A stretch of 42,164 bases of DNA, taken from the NCBI GenBank assembly GCA_020073545.1, contig JAIQEZ010000029.1, positions 1 to 42,164 on the forward strand, read 5' to 3'. Below the pieces are notes generated by a model, which worked only from the letters and a program-made list of their open reading frames with translations, made no database searches and was not told the DNA's origin. A program made the translations under genes and the position numbers. The DNA comes from Terriglobia bacterium. GTDB lineage: Bacteria > Acidobacteriota > Terriglobia > UBA7540. This document shows positions 8,621-18,143 of the stretch, one piece after another (position 1 is the first letter of the stretch; each line of letters begins with the position of its first letter).

Positions 8621-8835
8621 CCCGTTTGGGGAGGCCTGAATGTGGAGCGATGGTTCCGGAGGTCGTCCTCAAATCCGTTCCACCACTTCTCACCACGATC
8701 ATCGGGTGTGGCAAGCCAGGAATCGAGCCATTTGAGCAGCTTCCGATTCTGCGGGCGCAGACGGGCATCCGGCCGGCCGGCACCAGATGCCGTCGACTTG
8801 GACGGCCGCTTACGCAGGGTTGTTGCGCTTGCCAT
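8617..8835 (-). CDS. vapB: Putative antitoxin partner of the PIN-domain toxin
   Basis: A 72-residue basic protein directly upstream of, and overlapping by ATGA, the PIN-domain gene. It has no clear AbrB, MetJ/Arc or Phd fold that I can read by eye. The N-terminus is rich in Lys, Arg, Ser and Ala; the rest has LLKWLDSWLATPDDRGEKWW and WNGFEDDLRNHR, aromatic and acidic segments of the kind that wrap a PIN toxin. The antitoxin call therefore rests on size, order and overlap more than on sequence. Confidence 0.65.
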   Translation of the reverse strand: MASATTLRKRPSKSTASGAGRPDARLRPQNRKLLKWLDSWLATPDDRGEKWWNGFEDDLRNHRSTFRPPQTG

Positions 8836-8916
8836 GAACTTCCCTCAGTTCAAATGATAGCACACTCCAGCTTTGACATCGCGAGACATCGCGCCAAGCG
8901 TGGCGCGCCCGCACCC

Positions 8917-9672
8917 TCAAGCCACCACCAATTCCACTCCGCACTTTTCCAGCAGCTTCTCGAACCTGGGCGGTAACTCCTGGTCGGTGACGATCACGTC
9001 TACACTCTCAAGTGGTGTCAGGTGCGCCATCGCCTGCCGGCCAAACTTCGAGTTATCGGCCACTACGATCACTCGCCGCGAGACTTCGATCATCCTGTGT
9101 TCCGAGCCCACCACCAGGGTGTTCGTGTTGCTCAGGCCTGCCTCCGTGATGCCTCCCGTCCCCATGACGAGAACGTCCGCAGCCACGCGGGTCAGCATCT
9201 CTTCACAGATGGGGCCGAGCAGCACACCCAGGCGCGGGTAGAGATACCCGCCCGTGAGTGTCAATTCCACGCTCTTCGAATCATAAAAAATCTGCGCGAT
9301 GAGGATGGAATTGGTGATGACCTGCAGCGAATGGCCCAGGATTTGGCGCGCCACTTCCGCCACGGTCGAACCGCCGTCCATGATGAGGGTCTGACCTTCT
9401 TCGAGCAAGGCCGCAGCCGCTTTGCCAATGCGCTGCTTCTCCTCCCGGGCTCGGTTTGCCGCCCACCCCAAGCCGCAGGACTCTCCCTGAACCTGCAGCG
9501 AAACGGCGCCTCCCCGGACCCTGCGTAGCGAGCCCTGCCGCTCGAGTTCAATGAGGTCGCGACGAACACTGGATTCCGAAACCCCCAGCTTAGACGCCAA
9601 GACTGCGGCGTCGATGAACTCCTGAGTGCGAACAAAGTTCTGGATTTTGATTTGGCGTTCGGCAGCTCTCAT
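8917..9672 (-). CDS. DeoR-family transcriptional regulator of the BMC locus
   Basis: A 251-residue DeoR-type repressor. An N-terminal winged helix (residues about 5-58: RQIKIQNFVRTQEFIDAAVL, SKLGVSESSVRRDL) is followed by RVRGGAV. The DeoR sugar-phosphate sensor domain then carries EGQTLIMDGGSTVAEVARQI, VITNS, LTGG, GTGGI and VVADNSKFG. These proteins usually sense a phosphorylated sugar intermediate, which fits a sugar-phosphate aldolase pathway. The ATG at 9672 is preferred over a TTG three codons earlier. It is divergent from pduL across a 51-bp gap, so it probably controls that operon and itself. DeoR regulators also accompany PVM-type BMC loci. Confidence 0.9.
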   Translation of the reverse strand: MRAAERQIKIQNFVRTQEFIDAAVLASKLGVSESSVRRDLIELERQGSLRRVRGGAVSLQVQGESCGLGWAANRAREEKQRIGKAAAALLEEGQTLIMDGGSTVAEVARQILGHSLQVITNSILIAQIFYDSKSVELTLTGGYLYPRLGVLLGPICEEMLTRVAADVLVMGTGGITEAGLSNTNTLVVGSEHRMIEVSRRVIVVADNSKFGRQAMAHLTPLESVDVIVTDQELPPRFEKLLEKCGVELVVA

Positions 9673-9723
9673 GGGACGCAAGATAGCACAGATCGGACGA
9701 AAAGAGGAGATATTTGAATATAA
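9673..9723. promoter_or_regulatory. Compact divergent deoR-pduL promoter/operator
   Basis: Only 51 bp separate the DeoR gene from pduL. The segment holds an AT-rich dyad, ATATT-TG-AATAT at 9710-9721, next to TGATCA at 9725-9730. This stands out in GC-rich surroundings and may be the DeoR operator or a -10 element. GAGGAG at 9705-9710 is a rather distant ribosome binding site for the GTG at 9724. Confidence 0.4.
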
Positions 9724-10488
9724 GTGATCATTTGTGAAAAATTACTGGAAGAAACATTGCACAATCACCCAGTACTTGTCAGTTTGGTGCGTCAAATGAC
9801 CCTACAAGTCGGTCGCGCCGTGGTGGAGAGCGTCGTTCGGGAAATTGTCCGCAAACGTCTGGCGACTTGTCCGGGGAAGGACGCGGAAGGTCACCCGTCT
9901 CGCCTGCTGGTCAATGCTTCCGCGCGCCACATGCACGTGAGCCAGCAAGACCTGGAGGCCTTGTTTGGGCCTGGCCACCAACTTAAACCCATCCATCCCC
10001 TCTATCAACATGGCACCTTCGCCGCGGAGGAAACCGTGGTGCTCATCGGGCCGCGCGGCCGGCTGATCTCCAATCTGCGCATTCTGGGGCCCGTCCGTTC
10101 CACATCGCAGATTGAGCTCGCCTTCACGGATGCCATCATGCTGGGGATCGAGAATCTGCCCGTCCGCCTTTCGGGCGACATCGAGGGAACGCCGGGAGCT
10201 TTCGTCATGGGTCCGCAGGGCGTGGTGGAACTCAAAAAAGGTCTAATCCGGGCGGCGATGCATGTACACATGAGCCCGGCGGATGCGGAGTTTTACGGGG
10301 CTCGGCACCGCGACGTCATGAAGCTGCGGGTGGGGGACGGTACAGGAGTTACGTTCAATCAGGTGCACGTGCGCGTCGATCCCACTTTCCGGCTGGAAGT
10401 CCACATGGACACGGATGAGGCCAATGCTTGCGCGCTGCATCTGGCCAAAGAGGTCGAACTGCTGAAGCAGGAAAAGGTCACTTCATGA
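9724..10488 (+). CDS. pduL: PduL phosphotransacylase with N-terminal encapsulation helix
   Basis: A 254-residue PduL-family phosphate acyltransferase that converts acyl-CoA to acyl-phosphate and recycles CoA inside the compartment. The two PduL repeats each carry a zinc-binding His-x-His: ARHMHVS (H69, H71) and MHVHMS (H180, H182). The N-terminal ~55 residues extend beyond the catalytic core and include VVESVVREIVRKRL, an amphipathic helix of the encapsulation-peptide type. The GTG at 9724 is the first start after an in-frame stop. The gene leads the shell-protein operon and is divergent from deoR. Confidence 0.93.
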   Translation: MIICEKLLEETLHNHPVLVSLVRQMTLQVGRAVVESVVREIVRKRLATCPGKDAEGHPSRLLVNASARHMHVSQQDLEALFGPGHQLKPIHPLYQHGTFAAEETVVLIGPRGRLISNLRILGPVRSTSQIELAFTDAIMLGIENLPVRLSGDIEGTPGAFVMGPQGVVELKKGLIRAAMHVHMSPADAEFYGARHRDVMKLRVGDGTGVTFNQVHVRVDPTFRLEVHMDTDEANACALHLAKEVELLKQEKVTS

Positions 10489-10526
10489 GGTCCGCACTCA
10501 AAAGTCAACGCTTAGGAGAATAAGCC

Positions 10527-10817
10527 ATGAACCAAGCCTTGGGAATGATTGAGACGAGAGGGCTGGCAGCCCTGATCGAAGCCACCGACGCCATGCTGAA
10601 AGCGGCCAACGTCACCTTTGCTCGCTGGGAGCCGGTGGGTTCAGGGCTCGTCACGGCTTTCGTGGAAGGCGACGTCGCGGCCGTCAAGGCGGCTACCGAC
10701 GCCGGGGCGGAAGCCGCCGCGCGCCTGGGCGAAGTGGTCAGCGTGCAGGTGATTGCGCACCCGCACGAGGAACTGAGCGTCTTCACGGCGCCACCCACGA
10801 AGACGGCGAAGAAGTAG
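10527..10817 (+). CDS. BMC-H hexameric shell protein, copy 1
   Basis: A 96-residue single-domain BMC (PduA/CsoS1-type) protein. It opens with [13 protein letters not shown], has DAMLKAANV, the pore loop [24 protein letters not shown] and VIAHPHEEL, and ends in a short Lys/Pro tail. The GSG pore loop resembles PduA, which passes small polar metabolites. AGGAGAATAAGCC precedes the ATG. It is the first of three BMC-H genes in a row and is probably one of the main shell facets. Confidence 0.95.
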   Translation: MNQALGMIETRGLAALIEATDAMLKAANVTFARWEPVGSGLVTAFVEGDVAAVKAATDAGAEAAARLGEVVSVQVIAHPHEELSVFTAPPTKTAKK

Positions 10818-10861
10818 GAAACGGCCGGAGAAACCAGCAAGAGGCCAGCGAGGAGAGGGTC

Positions 10862-11131
10862 ATGAATCAAGCACTGGGACTGCTCGAAACCAAGGGACTG
10901 GTGGGACTCGTGGACGCCAGTGATGCCATGTGCAAGGCGGCCAACGTCCAACTGGTCAAAATGATTCAGATTGGCGGCGGCTACGTGACCACCATTGTGC
11001 GCGGCGACGTCGGCAGCGTGCGGGCGGCGATTGACGCCGGGGCCGCGGCTGCCAAGGCCCTGGGCGAACTGGTGGCGGCCCACGTGATTCCCCGCGCGCA
11101 TGAAGGGGTCTCCGAAGGCTACCTGAAGTAG
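10862..11131 (+). CDS. BMC-H hexameric shell protein, copy 2
   Basis: An 89-residue BMC-H protein, 44 bp after copy 1, with GAGGAGAGGGTC before the ATG. It keeps the fold landmarks ([39 protein letters not shown]), but its pore loop is [11 protein letters not shown], with GGG and a neighbouring tyrosine. It has a cysteine before KAANV where the sister proteins have leucine. The pore difference suggests a different permeability from copies 1 and 3. Confidence 0.95.
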   Translation: MNQALGLLETKGLVGLVDASDAMCKAANVQLVKMIQIGGGYVTTIVRGDVGSVRAAIDAGAAAAKALGELVAAHVIPRAHEGVSEGYLK

Positions 11132-11261
11132 GGCGGCGCGCGCGGACGCGCAACCCCTACCAGCGACGACCAGATTCCGCGCCGGTGTGGAGTCCGCTGC
11201 TTTACCGGGCTGCGGGATGGAAGGCCCGGAAATTGGGAAGATTCCAGTCGAGGAGAATCGC

Positions 11262-11534
11262 ATGGCACAGCAAGCAATCGGCATGATCGAGACCCGTGGA
11301 CTGGTGGCACTGGTGCAGGCCAGCGACGCCATGTTGAAGGCGGCCAACGTGCAGTTCAAGGGGTGGAGAAAAGTCGGCGCGGGGCTTTGCACGGTTTTCG
11401 TCACTGGCGACGTCGCCGCGGTAAAAGCCGCAGTTGACGCCGGCGCCGTCGCGGCCAAGAACGTTGGCCAGGTAGTGAGCGTCCAAGTGATCCCGCGCCC
11501 GCATGACGAATTGGGCACGATTCTACCTGAATAG
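11262..11534 (+). CDS. BMC-H hexameric shell protein, copy 3
   Basis: A 90-residue BMC-H protein. The ATG at 11262 is chosen because GAGGAGAATCGC precedes it and [14 protein letters not shown] then matches the N-termini of the two sister genes; an upstream in-frame start at 11187 would add 25 unrelated residues. The pore loop is [10 protein letters not shown] (GAG). It ends [15 protein letters not shown]. The three BMC-H genes differ mainly at the pore and tail, as expected for a mixed shell. Confidence 0.95.
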   Translation: MAQQAIGMIETRGLVALVQASDAMLKAANVQFKGWRKVGAGLCTVFVTGDVAAVKAAVDAGAVAAKNVGQVVSVQVIPRPHDELGTILPE

Positions 11535-11560
11535 AGCAACGCTCGACGGAAGGTGCGGCC

Positions 11561-11857
11561 ATGTTCCTGGCCAAAGTGATTGGCAACGTCGTTTCGACTC
11601 AGAAGAATGCCCGCTTCCAGGGTATGAAGCTGTTGTTGATCCAGCCTTACATCACGCGCGATGGGAAGCTCGTTGAATCCGGCAGCTCCGTGGTAGCGGT
11701 CGATAGTGTGGGCGCCGGGGAAGGCGAGTTCGTGATGTTCACCCACGGAAGTTCCGCGCGCCTGACCGAGATGACGAAAGATTCTCCCGTAGATACCGTC
11801 ATCATCGGCATTGTGGACACCGTGGAAGTGGCGGGACGCCGGCTGGCGAAGCCCTAG
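11561..11857 (+). CDS. BMC-P pentameric vertex protein (EutN/CcmL family), copy 1
   Basis: A 98-residue EutN/CcmL-family protein that caps the vertices of the polyhedral shell. It has the N-terminal AKVIGNVVSTQKNARFQGMKLLLIQP, the central VAVDSVGAGEGEFVMFTHGSSAR and the end VDTVIIGIVDTVEV, all standard. It directly precedes the aldehyde dehydrogenase. Three such proteins are encoded in the locus, as in PVM-type compartments. Confidence 0.95.
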   Translation: MFLAKVIGNVVSTQKNARFQGMKLLLIQPYITRDGKLVESGSSVVAVDSVGAGEGEFVMFTHGSSARLTEMTKDSPVDTVIIGIVDTVEVAGRRLAKP

Positions 11858-11913
11858 ATGGCACGCGTGCCGCAAGGGGCAGGACCATTTGAGACTCGGC
11901 AGAGGCAAGGCGT

Positions 11914-13353
11914 ATGAGCACAACCACTGATCCGATGATTGCCGCAATTGTCGAAGAAGTTCTCGATCGGCTGCGGCCGCACCTCGCGGCCCAAGCCCCC
12001 GTGCGGGCGGGAGCGGCGGGTGACTGCGGAGTGTTCTCCACGGTGGACGAGGCTGTGAAGGCAGCCCACGCCGCGCAGAAGCTCCTGGCCGTGCGGAGCC
12101 TGGCGGAACGTGCCGAGGTCGTCGCTGTCATCCGTCGTCTCTGCGTGGAGCGCGCGGAAGAACTCGGCAAAATGGAGTTTGAGGAATCACGTCTGGGGCG
12201 GCTCGACCACAAGATAGAAAAGGTGCGACTGGTCGAGAAGGTGTTGGGCGTGGAAGCCCTGAAGACCGAAGCTCGCAGCGATACAACGGGAATCTGCCTG
12301 ATCGAGTACGCGCCCTTCGGCGTGATCGCCATGGTTCTGCCCAGCACGCACGGCGTACCCACTATGGGCAGCAACGCCATCAGTGCTATCGCGGGCGGAA
12401 ACACCGCGGTTTTCAGTTCCCACCCGGCGACGGCGCGGAGCGTGGCTTATACCGTCCGGCTGTTCAATCGGGAAATCGAAAAGCAAACCGGCTTGCGTGA
12501 CCTGCTTTGCACGGTGGAGTCGCCTTCGATCGAATCGGTAAATGAGCTGCTCCGTCACCGGGACATTGCGCTGATTTGCGTGACGGGAGGCGGAGCGGTG
12601 GTGAGCGCCGCCATGCAGGCAGGGAAGCGCGTCGTGGCGGCAGGCCCGGGCAATCCTCCCGTGCTGGTTGATGAGACGGCCGATCTCCAGAAGGCTGCGG
12701 AGGCCATTATTGCCGGGGCCTCGTTTGATAACAACTTACTTTGTATAAGTGAAAAGGAAGTGTTTGTCGTGGCCAACGTTGCCGACGAATTCATAGCCGC
12801 GATGAAGCGCGCCGGCGCTGTCGAGCTCAACCACCCGCAGGTGGAGAAACTCACGCAAACGGTATTTGACTTTGAGGACGGAAGAGGCAGCAGGCGTGGC
12901 CGGGCTCGCGTGAAGCACGAGTTTGTTGGGAAAGACCCCGCGGTGCTGGCCGACGCTATCGGCATGCGTGTGCGCTTGGAAACACCCTTACTGTTTGGCG
13001 AAACGGATGAGAACCATCCTTTCGTCGAGACAGAGCAACTCATGCCCTTTCTGCCGGTGGTGCGCGTGACGTGCGTGGACGACGGCATTCGGGCCGCCGC
13101 GCAGGCGGAGCACGGCTATCGCCACACCGCAATCATCCATTCCCGCAACGCGGAGAACGTGACCAAGATGGCGCGCACGTTGGACACCACGATATTTGTC
13201 CAGAACGCGCCTTGCTTTGCCAGCCTGGGGTCCGGCGGCCCGGGTTACCTGAGTTACAGCGTTGCCACACCAACCGGCGAGGGCGTCACTACGCCCTTGA
13301 CGTTTACACGCCAGCGCTCGATCACCATCGCCGGGGCGCTGCGCATCATCTAG
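11914..13353 (+). CDS. pduP: CoA-acylating aldehyde dehydrogenase (PduP-like) with encapsulation peptide
   Basis: A 479-residue PduP/EutE-type aldehyde dehydrogenase that oxidises an aldehyde with NAD+ and CoA to acyl-CoA in the compartment lumen. The catalytic cysteine is C277 in FDNNLLCISEKEVFVV. The cofactor and substrate segments PFGVIAMVLPSTHGVPTMGSN, VTGGGAVVSAAM and GPGNPPVLVDETAD are present. Residues 6-25 (DPMIAAIVEEVLDRLRPHLA) form an amphipathic helix, the expected encapsulation peptide, followed by an Ala/Pro linker. The substrate is inferred as lactaldehyde (from the aldolase) or a related short aldehyde. It sits between BMC-P copies 1 and 2, 9 bp before the latter. Confidence 0.95.
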   Translation: MSTTTDPMIAAIVEEVLDRLRPHLAAQAPVRAGAAGDCGVFSTVDEAVKAAHAAQKLLAVRSLAERAEVVAVIRRLCVERAEELGKMEFEESRLGRLDHKIEKVRLVEKVLGVEALKTEARSDTTGICLIEYAPFGVIAMVLPSTHGVPTMGSNAISAIAGGNTAVFSSHPATARSVAYTVRLFNREIEKQTGLRDLLCTVESPSIESVNELLRHRDIALICVTGGGAVVSAAMQAGKRVVAAGPGNPPVLVDETADLQKAAEAIIAGASFDNNLLCISEKEVFVVANVADEFIAAMKRAGAVELNHPQVEKLTQTVFDFEDGRGSRRGRARVKHEFVGKDPAVLADAIGMRVRLETPLLFGETDENHPFVETEQLMPFLPVVRVTCVDDGIRAAAQAEHGYRHTAIIHSRNAENVTKMARTLDTTIFVQNAPCFASLGSGGPGYLSYSVATPTGEGVTTPLTFTRQRSITIAGALRII

Positions 13354-13362
13354 GTTGCGCCG

Positions 13363-13683
13363 ATGTTTATCGCTCGGATCGACGGATCGATTACCTCCAC
13401 GGTCAAGCACAAGAGCTTGCGGGGCTTTCGCCTGCTGATCGGCCAGCGGCTGGAGGCGAATGGCGCGGAGGTGGGAGAACCCCTGGTGCTGGTGGACGAT
13501 CTGGGCGCGGGTCTCGGCTCGCACGTGCTAGTTACCACCGACGGTGATTTGGCGAGGCAGATGTTGGCGGATAACACCACGCCCTCGCGCATGATCGTGG
13601 TCGGCATCATCGACCGCGCGAGCGGAGCAGGCGCACGCGAGGGTGGGCGAGCGGATCAGAGCAAGGGACTGGGCAGGGTCTGA
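13363..13683 (+). CDS. BMC-P pentameric vertex protein, copy 2
   Basis: A 106-residue EutN/CcmL protein: MFIARIDGSITSTVKHKSLRGF, then LVLVDDLGAGLGSHVLVTTDG and MIVVGIIDRA. It has a longer, charged Gly/Arg-rich tail (GARE-GGRADQSKG). It starts nine bases after the aldehyde dehydrogenase stop, which indicates one transcript. Its identity to copy 1 is low outside the core strands, so the three paralogues are old and probably not interchangeable. Confidence 0.93.
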   Translation: MFIARIDGSITSTVKHKSLRGFRLLIGQRLEANGAEVGEPLVLVDDLGAGLGSHVLVTTDGDLARQMLADNTTPSRMIVVGIIDRASGAGAREGGRADQSKGLGRV

Positions 13684-13687
13684 AAAC

Positions 13688-14023
13688 ATGCGCCTGGGAA
13701 TTGTTCGCGGAAACGTCGTCTTGAGCTTGTCCGATCCGAGTCTCGTCGCCACGCGATTCTTGATTGTCGAACCCGTTACCGCTCAGGCACTCGCGGCTCA
13801 GGATGGAACGGGCGGCGGGAAACAACTCATTGTCGCCGACCATCTGGCCCCGGCCGAAGGGCAGATGATCGCCTTCGTTGAAGGACGGGAAGCTGCCAAC
13901 CCTTACTGGCCGGGCCGCGCGCCGCTGGACGCTTACTGCAGCCTCCTGGTCGATACTGTGGACTACCACCCTCCTGGCGCCAGGGGCAAGAGCGAGAAGC
14001 GCACAACGCCGGGCAAAGGCTGA
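13688..14023 (+). CDS. BMC-P pentameric vertex protein, copy 3 (divergent)
   Basis: A 111-residue EutN/CcmL-family protein. The ATG at 13688 lies four bases after the previous stop and gives MRLGIVRGNVVLSLSDPSL, the family's normal beginning. The middle is longer than in the sisters (AQALAAQDGTGGGKQLIVAD), and EGREAANPYWPGRAPLDAYC replaces the usual serine-rich pore segment before LLVDTVDY. It ends in a basic tail. Domain order and position make it a vertex protein; the altered loop facing the pentamer pore is unusual. Confidence 0.9.
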   Translation: MRLGIVRGNVVLSLSDPSLVATRFLIVEPVTAQALAAQDGTGGGKQLIVADHLAPAEGQMIAFVEGREAANPYWPGRAPLDAYCSLLVDTVDYHPPGARGKSEKRTTPGKG

Positions 14024-14127
14024 CTTGAGGAGCCGGCGTTGGGGCACGGCAGACAGGGCTTTGCGCGGCATGACAACGCCAAGGAGTGTGTGGCGGGTGC
14101 AACGGCAAGCGAAGGCGGAGTTTCACT

Positions 14128-15249
14128 ATGAAGAGGGTTGACTTGCAGAGTTACAAGCTGCTGACCGGCAAAAACCTGGAAGCAGCCGTGTCGGCGGGTG
14201 CCCGTGAAGTAGTTGTCTCGGACGGCGTGGTCTTGACGCCCACGGCTCGGGACGTCATTCGCCGTGCGGGGTTGACGATCGTCGGCAACCATGCCACCGG
14301 GACAACCGCGCAACCCGCTCGCGACAGCGCAAGCGCGCGAGCAGTGCAACTCGCGCCGCCTGCCAGCAGCCCCAATCTCTCCAAGTCCTCGCGCTCGGAT
14401 GAAGCCATTCTGAATTCGCCTGAGGCGTTGGTCATCAAGGAAGAAATGGTCAGGGTGGGCAAGAAGCTTTGGGACCGGCAGTACGTGGACGGGAATGGCG
14501 GCAACATTACCTACCGCATCACGGAAGACCGGGTGATTTGCACGCCCACCTTGCTGAGCAAGGCTGACCTGACCGTCGAGGATTTTTGCCTGGTCGACTT
14601 GGAGGGAAACCAACTGGCGGGAAGGGGCAAGCGCACCAGCGAAGTCTATCTGCACCTGCAGGTCTACAAAACGGTTCCCGAAGCGCGGGCGGCGGTGCAC
14701 GCGCATCCGCCCCACGCCACGGCTTACGCCATCTCCGGGCGCGTACCTCCCACCTGTGTTATTCCCGAACAGGACGTTTTTGTGGGATCTGTCGCTATCT
14801 CACCGTACGAGACTCCGGGCACGCGCGAGTTCGCCAAAACGATTATTCCTTATGTGAAAGATCACAACACCATCTTGCTGGCCAATCACGGCATCATCTG
14901 CTGGGCGGACACTGTCACGCACGCCGAGTGGTACGTCGAGGTCGTAGACACTTACTGCCGCACGCTGCTGCTGGCGGCACAACTGGGCGCCGGGGTGACG
15001 CGCATTCCCCCTGCCAAGCAAGCCGTGCTGCTGGAGATCAAAAAGCGCCTGGGGCTGCCGGATGCAAAGTTTGGGCTTGAGGAGTGCCAGCTCTGCGACC
15101 AGCCGGAATCCGCCGGCGGCATCACCGTGTGCCCCACCGCCTGCCCACACAATGCCCCCGGCGGGTGCAGCCAGAAAAGTCAGGATCTCGAAACCCTCGT
15201 CAAGACCATTACCGACGAAGTCATGGCCGCTCTTCAGGAGACAGTGTAG
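14128..15249 (+). CDS. BMC-targeted class II sugar-phosphate aldolase (FucA/RhaD-like) with extra N- and C-terminal domains
   Basis: A 373-residue protein. The central class II aldolase domain (about 105-300) has GNGGNITYRI, the catalytic Glu E172 in RTSEVYLH, and zinc ligands H191 and H193 in VHAHPPH and H254 in ANHGII. It should cleave fuculose-1-phosphate- or rhamnulose-1-phosphate-type substrates to DHAP and lactaldehyde. Residues 10-52 form a separate small domain (TGKNLEAAVSAGAREVVVSD, LTPTARDVIRRAGLTIV) of a kind seen fused to several BMC proteins. The C-terminus has a cysteine-rich segment (C320, C323 and more cysteines near 335-346), then an amphipathic helix DLETLVKTITDEVMAAL, a likely encapsulation peptide. 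The ATG at 14128 follows AAGGCGGAG. Confidence 0.9.
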   Translation: MKRVDLQSYKLLTGKNLEAAVSAGAREVVVSDGVVLTPTARDVIRRAGLTIVGNHATGTTAQPARDSASARAVQLAPPASSPNLSKSSRSDEAILNSPEALVIKEEMVRVGKKLWDRQYVDGNGGNITYRITEDRVICTPTLLSKADLTVEDFCLVDLEGNQLAGRGKRTSEVYLHLQVYKTVPEARAAVHAHPPHATAYAISGRVPPTCVIPEQDVFVGSVAISPYETPGTREFAKTIIPYVKDHNTILLANHGIICWADTVTHAEWYVEVVDTYCRTLLLAAQLGAGVTRIPPAKQAVLLEIKKRLGLPDAKFGLEECQLCDQPESAGGITVCPTACPHNAPGGCSQKSQDLETLVKTITDEVMAALQETV

Positions 15250-15317
15250 CGCAGGGCCCGCCATGAAGATCCGTGGACCTTCGGCTTTTCCAGCGGCGTG
15301 GGTCTTGGCCCCACCGC

Positions 15318-15340
15318 AAAAAGCCCACGGCATGTGGGCC
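15318..15340 (-). terminator. Rho-independent terminator of ligA
   Basis: Read on the minus strand, the stem GCCCAC / GTGGGC (15323-15339, five-base loop) is followed by TTTTT and lies immediately after the ligA stop at 15349. It also separates ligA from the convergent BMC operon. Confidence 0.75.
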
Positions 15341-15348
15341 ACTCCATC

Positions 15349-17630
<2,282 letters not shown>

Positions 17631-18143
17631 TCCTTGGCTAATTCAATAACTTATGAAATCGGATTTGCCCCGAGAGCACTTGGGCAAATTTCAAGGGGTC
17701 GAAGTCCAATCCCCGCGGTCCCCCACAGCGTAACTCGTTGCGAACTGATACCCCCAGTTTCATCGCGGTGTGAGTGGCGTTCTCGTACCCATTCTGTACC
17801 AATTCACGCTGCCGCGCCCGCGGCGCCGCCCGCTGTCATCCTGAGGAGTCCCGCCCTTCGGAACGAGGAAGGATCTCTGCATTACGTTTGTCCCAGCGGC
17901 GCAGATTTCCACTCCCTGGTGATGGTCCACCGTGAACGAGTATTGCGGAAGAGGGCGGCGCAACCCATGCGCCGCTGGGGGTTAACGATTGCCAGTTTGC
18001 CCTTGGATTCGAAAGCGCGAATCTGAGGAAGAGCCGCCCCGATGCATCGGGGCGCTACGCTTGCTGCACCATAAACGCGATGCACCCGTCCGACGCGTCG
18101 GGATGCGCCACCCGCATTACTCCGACGGCGCAAGAGGATGTGT
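17631..18143. repeat. Intergenic region with dispersed repeat and palindromes downstream of tRNA-Arg
   Basis: No gene is supported in these 513 bp. A TGTCATCCTGAGGAG...GAAGGATCTCTGC segment at 17834-17880 resembles a dispersed non-coding repeat seen in many environmental bacterial genomes. GCCCCGATGCATCGGGGC at 18036-18053 is a perfect 18-bp palindrome, and CCGACGCGTCGG at 18090-18101 is a perfect 12-bp one. Both lie within 70 bp and just beyond the end of the ATPase gene, so they may form transcript-end hairpins or REP-type sites. No T run follows. Confidence 0.5.

Noticed and set aside
10505-11947. A 480-codon open frame on the minus strand across the BMC-H genes
   Set aside because: It is antisense to three clear BMC-H genes and BMC-P, has repeated low-information sequence mirroring the paralogues, and has no start context.
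17631-17730. Second tRNA or attachment-site copy just after tRNA-Arg
   Set aside because: The GGGGTCGAAGTCC-like stretch near 17695 does not fold into a T arm with an acceptor, and no exact repeat of the tRNA 3' end was found in the window.
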